Assembly (NCBI GenBank): GCA_015039365.1
Contig: WION01000095.1
Coordinates: forward strand, 62,001 to 126,000
DNA: 64,000 nucleotides
Direction: 5' to 3'
Source of the DNA: Amanita rubescens
Taxonomy: Eukaryota > Basidiomycota > Agaricomycetes > Agaricales > Amanitaceae
Each line of letters begins with the position of its first letter. Within the stretch, counting starts at the first letter, position 1. Below the pieces are notes generated by a model that saw only the letters and a program-made list of their open reading frames with translations, had not been told where the DNA came from and searched no databases. Below are positions 53,331 through 62,805 of the stretch, one piece after another. Position numbers and translations under genes: made by a program.

Positions 53331-54115
53331 CGTCGTTGCGTGATATCTTGAATGTATGAAATTTAGCTTGTAATTGACAGTATTAGCTCGTTGAATGTGA
53401 GACAAGGGACCTTTCTTACCGGAAACCATGAGCGAGTTTTTTTCTCCCTTTTGACGAAGGGAGTGCCAAGTTGGAAGGATATACCCTAAGAAAACATCTA
53501 GAAATGGTGAGCTCAAAGCTTGAAGAACTGGTCACCAAGGGTACTCACCTAGCTAGATGTTGTTGTTCTTGCCTTGGGTGTGATCCAGCACCCCAAGACA
53601 TGCGGGCATCGCGCATCCGATGGACGCCCAAGCACGAGGTGATTGCACCTGTTTGTCCCCTAATAAACAATGGGTTGGTAAACAATAAATCCACTATTCC
53701 GATTGGCTGACCTAACTAGGATCGTGTCGGTAAACCATATAAGCTGCAAATGTACGGCAAAGCCATGGTAAGTCTTAAACATCCTTAGATTTAGCACTCA
53801 GGACCTGGATTTATTGATGGATTTAGGCGGATTTATTGCCAAAGTGAACAAAAATAAAATATAGCAACGGCAACAGGCACGCGCTGCATGCTCCGGAGTC
53901 GGCGCCCTGTATCGACCCTACTGCCACCGTTACCAAAACCAGTCCCATAACCCTGAGAAGTTCAACAAAGCATAATAAAGGGCCTTGCCATACTATCCAT
54001 CCAAATCAGAAGTACAAAGGAATTTTATTGGCTAGCGTTATGGATCATCACCCGAGTGGAATAAATTACACGAATGGACCCTGTAGTACATCATGTATGT
54101 TCCTCCTTTTTTAAT
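53331..54115. other. No recognisable gene
   Basis: Spacer between the PIN-like gene and the HSP70 pseudogene. No motif or repeat I can name. Confidence 0.4.
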
Positions 54116-54800
54116 CTACAGTTCGTCGTGGTTGCACAAGTAAGATATCATTGCCATCGCTCGAAGAGTGGGATGCGTCGGAAGAGTAGAGCTTGCCGGT
54201 GATGGGGTTGACAACTTGATCACCCTGGACCTTCGGAAGAACGTTAGCAACCTGCAAATAACGTGGCAACAAAGTATACATACCGGCAAACTTCTCCTCA
54301 AGGTCGTCAGTGCTGGCGTCAGAGCCATTCTCATCAGTCCAGTTTGATGGGGTCGAGGATTGTCTCTTTGTCCTCCTCGCCGAGTTTGCCACCAAGTTAT
54401 GTCTTGAGACTGTAAATGAATGATGACAGAGAGTTGAGCGCCTTGGCGAGCTTTCGTCGAGCCTCGTCTTCCGCTGAGAATCACTTGGCCTCGGCGACCA
54501 AGCCGCATGCGCTCGATTTCTTCTTCACTAAGGCATCTCTTCTCATTCTTGATGGTAATACTCAGGTTTACTCCTGCGTTGAATATGTTAGATGGACAAT
54601 GTTTGGTCGAGACCATCAAGATACCATTGTGTTGATTTCAAACGTGACTTCGATTTAAGGAACGTATTGTTCGAACTTGCCGAGCAAGTCGTTGTCCTTT
54701 GTGAATGAACGTTCACCCTCGAAAACTTGGATAAGGACAGTGGGTTGATTGTCGGCGGCTACGAGAAGCTAAAACATGTCAGCAAGGAATACAACACTTG
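54116..54800 (-). pseudogene. BiP/Kar2 (ER HSP70) pseudogene, C-terminal half
   Basis: Minus-strand fragments in different frames follow the order of the HSP70 substrate-binding domain: [19 protein letters not shown] and LLGKFEQ (about 54770-54660), a deletion, IEVTFEIN, LSEEEIERM (about 54520), EDEARRKLAKALNSLSSF, GGKLGEEDKETIL, DENGSDASTDDLEEKFA, VVNPITGKLY, and a final HDEL stop at 54116. The HDEL retention signal marks the ER-resident paralogue. Frames shift at least three times and there are in-frame stops, so no full protein can be made. The ATPase half is absent. Intron-like acceptors (TTTTAG, TTACAG) are retained, so it derives from genomic duplication, not a processed copy. Confidence 0.8.
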
Positions 54801-55120
54801 AACAGTGTACGGCTACTCACTTTGACCTCGACGACAGCGTATCTTCATAGCGTCGTCGACTGTGGGACCAATTTCGGACCTGAAGAGTGGAATCAGGAGA
54901 TGGTTTACGTAGCTTGTGTGCGGCCGTCGTTGTTGTCCCTGTTACGTTTGAGGGCATGACGGCAGTTGGTAACACTAGCGGGAAAGCGGTCTCCCACGCA
55001 CCTCGCTTGTTTAAGCGACGGCGACCGATCCCTCCGCCCGCTTCTCACACCTCCGCGATTTACCTTTCGTCAGCTAAATCCAATCATTCAGCTGAGTAAA
55101 TTGGCTAGAATACTACTACT
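54801..55120. other. No recognisable gene
   Basis: Left flank of the hAT element. A 70-codon plus-strand frame (54887-55099) has no motif. Confidence 0.4.
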
Positions 55121-55260
55121 TAGTGTTGTTGGGGCTCGGCTAAGCTTGGCTCCGGCTAAGCTTAGTCACCGGAGCCCGGTTTCCGGCTCCAGCTTTGGAG
55201 CCGGAGCCGATCCAATAGCTCTGGCTCGGCTCAGAGCTAGCTCCCACGGTCTATCGCTGG
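55121..55260. repeat. Left terminal inverted repeat and subterminal repeats of hAT element
   Basis: TAGTGTTGTTG followed by nested GGCTCGGCT, GGCTCCGGCTAAGCTTAG and GGAGCCGGAGCC units. Confidence 0.65.
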
Positions 55261-55383
55261 TCATCACCATCGCCATGCTGCTCGTGTTGCACCTTACTGG
55301 TGCGATCAGGCTCTTACCAACAGTCTGAAGGCCATGTAGCAGTAAGTACTCAATTTTTAACTGAACTGCTACTTAACCAGGTA

Positions 55384-56310
55384 TAGATTTCGCCTCCCAG
55401 CCCACCTGCTCTCTTTCAGCCTCAACTCCCATCTCGCAGCCCACCCACGCCTCTCGCAGCCCACCCGTGCCTCTTGCAGCCCACCCATGCCTCTCACAGC
55501 CCAGCCACGCCCTCCTGGCACATCCACTCTTTTTCAGCGCCACCCGCTCTTTTTCAGTGCCACCCACTCTTCGTCAGCCTCAACTGCCATCCCACAGCCC
55601 ACCCACGCCTCTTGCAGCCTACCCACACCTCTCACGGCCCAACACGCAGTCTGACAGTCCCATCCGCCATCTCACAGCCCCATCCGCCATCTCACAGCCC
55701 CATCAGCCCCACCTGTGGCTCTCGCTGCCTGCGTCGCCTGCCCATGCCTATCGCAGCCCATCCGTACCCATCGCAGCCCATCCGTGCCTATCGCAGCCCA
55801 TCCGTGCCTATTGCAGCCCATCTGTGCCTATCGCAGCCCATCCACACCTATCGCAGCCCATGGCCACCCACCTGTTCCTCTCCCAGCTCTCGCAGCCTGC
55901 TGTGCCTATCGTGGCCCGCCCCACCTCTCACAGTCCCGTACACCATCTCACAGCCCCATCAGCCCCACCTGAGCCTCTCACAGCCCACGCCGCCCGCCCA
56001 TGCCTATCGCCACCCGCCCATGCCTATCGCCACCCACCCATGCCTACACCTCTCCCAGCTCTCGCAGCCTACCCGTGCCTATCGTGTCCCACCCACCTCT
56101 CGCGGCTCGCCCACGCCTCTCGTGGTCCCGTGCGCCATCTCGCAGCCCCATCAGCCCCACCCATGCCTTCGCTGCCCACTCGCCACCCACCCATGCCTCT
56201 TGTGGCCCGCCCGTGCCTATCGCAGCTCACCCACACCTCTCACAGCCCAACATGCAGTCTCACAGTCCCATCTGCCATCTCGCAGCCCCATCAGCCCCAC
56301 CCACCGTTGC
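55384..56310 (+). repeat. ~20-bp minisatellite inside hAT element
   Basis: Tandem, imperfect copies of a unit like CAGCCCATCCGTGCCTATCG (cleanest at 55755-55865), with variants ending CTCTCACAGCC. Two overlapping frames are open for about 285 codons each and show the same Pro/His/Ser-rich peptide, because a 20-nt unit cycles through all three frames. This argues that the frames are a by-product of the repeat. Confidence 0.8.
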
Positions 56311-56499
56311 GATACATGTAGTGACTATATTTAGCTATCATTTCCATATCAAGTAGCATATAGATCTGTAGCTATTAATTAATGTCTGACTTCCCATTTC
56401 GGTGTGTAAATTAAATTCAATGTGCCAGATAGTGTTTCACATAAGGTCCAGTAGAGTGATTGTGTGTGATTCTTCCCTGCCCCTTGCTTTCCACCTGCC

Positions 56500-59400
56500 A
56501 TGCCACCAATGAAAAAGGATAAGAAATCAAGCAAGAAGGCTCCTGTCCCTGACATTGGTACTCTTTCTAACTTTACTTTGCACTGGTAGCTCACCAACAT
56601 TGGAGGTTCTGCTGGTCCCAATGAGCCAGTTTTTGCTGAGGCAGGATTACCTGTCTCACAGCATGAGGGACAGTCAGATGATATGGCTGAAGGTCAGCAC
56701 AATCAACCACTGTTACTTTCAAGTTATTCAACAAAAGACAGTCAGGACTGCAAAATCTGTGTCTTGGCCAGTTGAAATTGTTACTGAAGGAGAAATTCCT
56801 GGTGAGTGATAAATTAAACTAAGAGTACATCAAGCTGACAGGATGTGCAGCTACAAGAAATCGTATACCCTCCAGACGTGCTCTTCAAGTGAATATAATT
56901 TCTTTTAAAATATGATCATAGCTTAGTTGGACCTATAGCTTGATCCAGTTGTTCTGGTTTCACCTGCCAAAAAGCCAGCTCTCAGAAAACCTATTCAACC
57001 AGCCACACCTCTTAGGTCTCAGACTCAGGCTGCTACAGTATTATTTACACCTGCAACACCTCGCAAGAAGCAGAAGACAAAGTCATCTGCTATTCCTGCA
57101 TCACCACAGGACTCTGATGCAGAGTCATCACCTACTGCAATAGCTTCTCGCCTAGAGGCATTGACACTAGGCACTGGGACACGAAAGAAGTCTAGCAGAG
57201 GAGCAAAGGATGTATGGACATTTTTTGAGGAGAGGCTGGGTAAGGGGAAGGGGAAAGGGGAAGGGAAGGGGAAGGGGAAGGGGAAAGGGGAAGGGAAGGG
57301 GAAGGGGAAGGGGAAAGGGAAGGGGAAGGGGACTCAGGAGGTGGAAGAAGAGGTACTTCAATTTTGCAAATTTTGCCTGTGAGTTTTATAACTTTTCTGG
57401 ACCATTCTAAAAGCTGTTTTCAGCACTGCAAAGGAAAAAGACCCAAATCATGAAGTTGCAGTATATGCCAGTAGTACTGGTGTTTCTAACTTGAGGAAAC
57501 ACTTGATGAGGGAGCACACTCAGGATTGGGAAAAGGGCTGTGAAGAGATGGGTATTAAAATTACTGCAGGGGCAGCATTGGAATATCTCAACAAAATTGA
57601 GAGAACTGTGGGGAGGGATATTCCTCCATACTCAAAGGAGGCATTTGCAAATGCACTGGCAGAGTTTATTATGGCAGATGATATAGTGAGTTCCAATCAT
57701 TTTTTTCTGCTTCATTTTTCAAGCAGGCTAATTAATTCAGCCCATAAATGTTATGGAATCCCCACAGTTGAGGAATGTTTTCTTCCTCCTCAGGAGGGAG
57801 TTAAAGGATAAAGATATTCCTGGCAGGGCAGCCATGCGCAGTCATATTATGGATATGTTTTATGAGCATCTTGAAAAGCTGGGAGAGGAGATGAAGGTAA
57901 GTTCAAAGTTTTTGCCACTATTGATTCATTGACTGAAAAAGGATTTACAGGGATCTGTTGGAAAGATCTCTTTTACCACTGATGTCTGGTCTGATCCTAA
58001 CATGAGATCATTTATGGCTGTTACAGCTCATTGGGTTGAGGGAAAGGAGGTAAAGACCACAGCAGGTGTTCAGAAGAAGTTGGAATTGAGGGCTGACCTG
58101 GTGGGCTTCACACATGTTCCAGGGAGACATACAGGAAAACATTTGGCCCAATGTTTTCTTTTCATCTTAGACAGGTTCAAAATTACCCAGCAGGTATGTC
58201 TTTGTCCTACAAGTTCATACTATCTCTAATAAACCAATATGTAGATTGGGTGGATTACTTGTGACAATGCAAGCAATAACAATACCATGATGGCTGCATT
58301 GCAAGCAACACTAAAAAAACAGAAGGTGAAATTTGATGCAATTGAGAATAGAATCAGGCATGAATTTATTTAACTGTTTCATATTTCTTTACATATATGA
58401 CTTTGTTTATAGATGTTTTCCCCACATAGTAAATCTTGCATGTCAGGCAGCCCTTGAAGCTATCACAGACATGCAACACCTTCAAAGTGAAGAGTTGGTG
58501 GGGTATGAACCTACAGGGTTTGAAAAAGATTGTATTGCTACAGTCAGAGCTCTAACCAATGCAGTAATATTCTATTCAATGTATGCATTAACTGATATTT
58601 AATAACCATTTTTCAACACAGATTCGCAACAGTAATGTGAAGAGGCAACGCTTTTCAGAATATGTGAAGGAATATTTGGACAAGGACTATCAGCTCCTCC
58701 GTGACGTCCCAACTCGATGGTCATCTACAGTTGTCATGATAGAGAGGGTGTTGATGCTAAAGGATGTATGTGGTCAATCTGAATTGTGCATTTTTACTAA
58801 ATACTGTATACATCATAGGCAATCACTGATATAACAAGTGATAGTGACTTTAATGACCTAAAGAAATTCCAGCTCACAGAAGCAGATTGGGAATTATTGG
58901 GTGATTATCATGCAATCCTTCAAGTATGAAATTTTCTCCAGAAAGCTTCATGTGTTAATCCAAATCAAGATTCCACATGCATTCCAGGATATCCTTGGAT
59001 CTGACAAAACACCTACCCTCCCTCACACTGTCATTTCATTTTCCACTTTAATTCAAAGATGGAAAGAGCTTTTAGATGACTCAGATGATGAAAGAGACTG
59101 GCACTATATAATCCAACCTGGTCTGGACAAATTACTACATTATGAGATGGAGTTGGTAAAGACTCCAGCATATGTTCTTGCAATGGGTAAGTATATTAGT
59201 AAGATATCCTCAAGTTCTGCTAAAATGACATATGTATGTGCCAGCTATCAATCCCAGGGACAAACTGAGCCACTATTCAGCCACATCTGAGACCAAATTT
59301 AAGTTGGCCAAAGAAATGTTTTTGAAAGCTGTGAGTTAGTTTCAGTTGTTATTTAGCTCAATCTCATTCAGTTATAGTTGAGGGCTTATCCTGATCCCAG

Positions 59401-60109
59401 TACCCCATCTAACCCTCAACAGCAACTTGCTTCTAGATCCAAGCCATCTGCAGCTGACATTTTATATGGAACTAGCAGCAGAAAGCATGCCACACAGACT
59501 CGAAAGTCACTGACTGTGGAACTGGAAGTGGACCAGTATCTGAGTGCTCTGCATGAAAATTTACCAATTGTTGAATTTTGGCAGGTGAGTAACTAGCACT
59601 TTTCACCAATCTGTCTGACTTGCAGTTAGGCAAATCAGAGTCGTTACCCCCGTATTTTTCAACTTGCTATGGACATCATTCCTATTCAGGCCACAAGTGT
59701 TCCTTGTGAAAGAGCATTCTCATCTGGCAAAGAGACAATGGCACCACGAAGAAGGAGGATGTTACCTGATTTAATGGAAGCCCTTCAACTGCTGAAGTAC
59801 TCAATTCGTAAGGGCCTATCTTTGAACTTCACAGAGGGGATGTCATGGGTTGAGGAACTCAAGGAGTTTGAGTACTCAGCCAGAACAGAGCCATCAGAGG
59901 ATCCAGATACTTATGCCCGTAATTTAGGTGCAACAGAGCTTGATGAAGATGAGATGGAAGAGTTGCTAGGGGATTTGACAAAGTACCGTAAGCCAGATAC
60001 AGATGAAGAAAAAGAGGAGGGGGAACAGGGAGGGGAAGAGGAAGAAGAAGAAGAAGAGGAAGAGGAAGAGGAAGAGGAGGAGAATGACACAGAGAGCAGC
60101 AGTGATTGA
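56500..60109 (+). CDS. hAT transposase (BED finger, RNase H-like core, hATC dimerisation)
   Basis: More than ten short exons. ATG at 56500 (MPPMKKDKK...). After a Lys/Pro-rich N-terminus and a Gly-Lys repeat comes a BED zinc finger: CKFC (about 57365) and, after an intron, NLRKHLMREH. The core follows: FTTDVWSDP (about 57975), ITCDNASNNNTMMAAL (58255), CFPHIVNLACQAAL (58413), LLRDVPTRWSST (58695), and INPRDKLSHYSA (59250). The C-terminus has the hATC block (ATSVPCERAFSSGKETM, about 59690) and an acidic tail of Glu ending at TGA 60109. One intron (58358-58412) uses a GC donor: AG/GCATGA...TATAG keeps the frame. All blocks are in order and open across my splice choices, so the gene looks functional. 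Exact 5' exons are uncertain. Confidence 0.82.
57240..57331 (+). repeat. GGGAAG/GGGGAA microsatellite coding a Gly-Lys tract
   Basis: Purine repeat within the transposase coding region, encoding alternating Gly and Lys (GKGKGKGEGKG). Length is likely to vary between copies without breaking the frame, because units are six bases. Confidence 0.75.
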
Positions 60110-60659
60110 TTATGATTGATTACTATGTACTACTACACAGGTCTGAGCTAGGTATGATTGTCATTATCATGTATACTACTACTATATGTCTTTATGCTAC
60201 AAGTTAAGAGCAGGGAGTGGTATACATATCTGGACTATGTTTGATGCTACTAATATTTTATTCCTTTGTAGTTTCAGTTGGTTTGGCATGATGGGTTTGT
60301 TTGGAATGTTCATTCTTCTAGAAATGGGATCATGGCATGATTTCTGTGTTTTTAAGATTTCTTTTGGAGACATGCCACACACTACTCCCCCAGATCTCAA
60401 ATATCTCTAAGAATGCTGTTAAATGATGCCCACATTACTATTTTTCTCACAAGTACAAACTAAATGCAAATATTTGCACTACACTATTTTTGTCTATTTT
60501 TCTGCATTTTTGCAGGGGCTAGACAGGCCCATAAGGAGGGCCAAGCAATACAAGCTGCATGGATGCAGCAGCCCAGATTTGCCAAGTGGTGATTGAAGTG
60601 GCCACCTGAGAAGTTGACTCCGGGGGTCTGGGAGAGTAAAGTTCAGAGTGGCTCAACAG

Positions 60660-60795
60660 CTCAAAGCCACTCAGAGCAGCTCCAAAAATAGAGCTGAGCT
60701 AGTTGGAGCTGGAGCCAAATTTCAGCTCCAGCTCAGCTCTAGATCAGCTCGGCTCAGCTGGCTCATGGCTCAGAGCTGAGCTGGCAACAACACTA
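60660..60795. repeat. Right terminal inverted repeat and subterminal repeats of hAT element
   Basis: Clustered GAGCTGAGCT/AGCTCCAGCTC units ending in CAACAACACTA, the inverted copy of the left end. Confidence 0.65.
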
Positions 60796-61048
60796 GGTCA
60801 ACTTCACAGTGATGTTAGGTACATACTTAAATAAAGCTCTTCACCTTTTCCTTGCCATGTTAAGACGCACCCAGGATATATCCGCACCCACTTCCTACCC
60901 CCTCAATCATAACTAAATGGTAAACCCCTTCTCCGGCTCGGCTTCTGTCCGTGAGGTCAGTGGCCATCCTTTCAGCATGATGGTGCTCTAGAACTTACCG
61001 TGGCGTCCTTCAATACAGAATCCGTGCCATCACTGGTGCGCGGAGGCC
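60796..61048. other. No recognisable gene; 5' flank of family copy 8
   Basis: The last ~60 bp (ACTTACCGTGGCGTCCTTCA, then CCATCACTGGTGCGCGGA) matches the 5' flank of the copies at 43957 and 45497. Confidence 0.5.
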
Positions 61049-61677
61049 ATCGAAAGATTGCTTCGGACCATTTCCGGAGGAAACAGCACCAGCTCAGAAC
61101 TGTTCCGAGATCTCATCATAACGCTTGAGCAGGCATTGTCCTTGGCCCGGACATCGCGCTGTGATGCTACATCCACCAGCAGATGCCATTTTTGCATATT
61201 GACACTGAAAATCGTACGGTACGACCTGTTTTGTTGTCGTTAACAGTTCTCTGATTTTCCTTGGCTGCAGCATCGCAGAACGTATACAGATCAAATATGA
61301 TAACAGGATGAACGACCGGGCATTTCCTTGGTCAATACGTCAGTTCAAAGCCATCCGCGAGGAAATCATGGAAAACCTCACAAGCGAGTGTAACATGCTG
61401 AAAGAGTTGTTACAGGTAAGCTGCCTGTGCTTCGAACGACTGTCATGACATGATGTGGTCAATCTAGTCGATCATTATTATCCAAGAGCGCGGGCAGATA
61501 ACACCTTTCTCATCAATTGCAAACCTTTTTGAGAGGGCGCATGGCACCCGGATCGAAGGGGGGAATTTCACCAATGTTGCAGGGTCATCTAACTCTGTCA
61601 TTGTCATCGGGCCCCAGGAGCTGGGTGTGTTGATTTTGTTATTAGTGGCGTGTCTAATATTCTTCTGTCCGTTGTAA
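61049..61677 (+). pseudogene. Small membrane-protein family, copy 8: open frame but start codon lost
   Basis: Three exons (61049-61218, 61271-61415, 61468-61677) splice to 175 in-phase codons ending in TAA. The only defect I see is the first codon: ATC where the intact gene has ATG. Content: LLRTISGG, FRDLIITLEQALSLA, CHFC, IAERIQIKYDN, a longer exon 2 (LTSECNMLKELLQ), GGNFTNVAGSSNSVIVIG, and LGVLILLLVACLIFFCPL. It lies 15 kb from the rest of the family, beyond the hAT element. The gypsy LTR appears to begin within its last two codons. Confidence 0.65.
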
Positions 61678-62159
61678 CGAGCCGGTTCCGGCTACGTTGG
61701 AACCGAACACCGAAGCGCACCGCGTTCCGATTCTCGGCATCACATCACGCATCACGGAAGCTTCCGAAGTTAAACCTTCGCGCCGACGACCTTCGGCCAC
61801 ATTGCGACAGGGCCGTTCCCGCAACTTGAGCGATATTTGAACGCAACGGGGCACCTAGACGCGCACGGACCATCGGACTCGGAGGAGGGCTCGTCGCAGG
61901 TAAGCCTCATGTCCTCGTAGTATATATACGGCATTGTCTGTAGTAGTTGGACATCGAATATACAGCCGGTCTCACTTCCGCTCTCTTTCTCGTTCCCTTG
62001 CGTCCGATTTCCGTTCTCCTTCTCGCTCGGTGACTCGGTCACCGTTCCGTTCCTTCTCCTTCGCTCTCGGCACTCTATCGCACTTAAGCACATCGGTCAG
62101 ACCTCCGTAGCCCCTTTGGCCGAACACTGTTCCACGTCGGCCTTCTCTTTATTGTTTCA
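61673..62159 (+). repeat. Probable 5' LTR of a Ty3/gypsy-type element
   Basis: TGTAACGAGCC...TTGTTTCA (about 487 bp) has TG...CA ends and is followed after two bases by a primer-site-like sequence. Family copies diverge from each other exactly here. The partner LTR is off window, so the left boundary could be a few bases off. Confidence 0.5.
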
Positions 62160-62161
62160 AC

Positions 62162-62172
62162 TGGAGCCCACC
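62162..62172 (+). promoter_or_regulatory. Probable primer-binding site of gypsy-type element
   Basis: TGGAGCCCACC starts with the TGG that pairs with a tRNA 3' CCA end. I cannot assign the tRNA. Confidence 0.45.
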
Positions 62173-62805
62173 GCGAGGGGCTCTTAGGTCTGCACCCCAG
62201 CCATTCGTCCTCACCGTCCTGCAGCGCAGAAGGCATCGGAAAAGTTTCCGTCTCAGTTAGGTCCACGCCGAATTAGGCCCGCCGAACCTCAGCCAGGACC
62301 ATCCAGCCGACCACACGTTCCTTGGTCTTCTCGGAAGCCGACTACTCCTCAGCCTCCACCCCCTGCTCCTGAACAGCCTCAGCCGGAACCACCGACAGAT
62401 CCTCCATCATCCGACCTCTCTACCAGCTCAGCCGACGAAGACTTGCACCTTCCGGGAACATTTCCCCTACCGATCAGAGATCCAACACCTGCCGACCTTT
62501 CCTCGTTTCTAGACCTATCCGCACTCCTTGCACCGCAGTCACCTTCACTTCTTGGCACCTCAACTCCGAAATCACTTCAACCGGCTCACTCACAGCACGT
62601 GCCCACTGTTTTTAGTCTATTTCCGAACTTGCCACCGCTCTCGCCCTTGACACCGATACCTGATCCGCTTACCCCTGAGCCAACCCGTCCTGCCTCACCT
62701 CGTCCTGCCTCACCTCGTCCTGCATCCCGTCCTATCTCGCCTATCCCTACACCGCCTCCACCTACACCACCTCGTTCTCCCTCACCTCCTCCTACCAAAA
62801 GCAAC
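62173..62805 (+). other. Leader of gypsy-type element with Pro-rich open frame
   Basis: No stop in the Gag frame from about 62192 onward; strongly Pro/Ser-rich with CCTCGTCCTGC repeats near 62690-62730. Either untranslated leader or an N-terminal Gag extension begun at a non-AUG codon or after splicing. Confidence 0.45.

Larger units (their letters stand above)
55121..60795 (+). mobile_element. hAT DNA transposon with intact-looking transposase (~5.7 kb)
   Basis: Ends are inverted repeats: TAGTGTTGTTG...GGCTCGGCT at 55121 and its complement ending CAACAACACTA at 60795. Just inside both ends are dense GGAGCC/GAGCTG/AGCTCC subterminal repeats of the kind transposase binds. Between them lie a 0.9-kb minisatellite and a multi-exon transposase. 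I could not find an 8-bp target-site duplication (CTACTACT on the left, GGTCAACT on the right), so a terminus may be a few bases off or the flanks have changed. Confidence 0.8.

Noticed and set aside
55384..56310. CRISPR-like array
   Set aside because: The units are contiguous and imperfect with no unique spacers, in a eukaryotic transposon; it is a minisatellite.
55467..56334. Two overlapping ~285-codon Pro/His-rich proteins
   Set aside because: Open frames are a by-product of a stop-free 20-nt repeat cycling through frames; no start context or conserved domain.
55113..60803. 8-bp target-site duplication of the hAT element
   Set aside because: The flanks CTACTACT and GGTCAACT do not match, so none is claimed.
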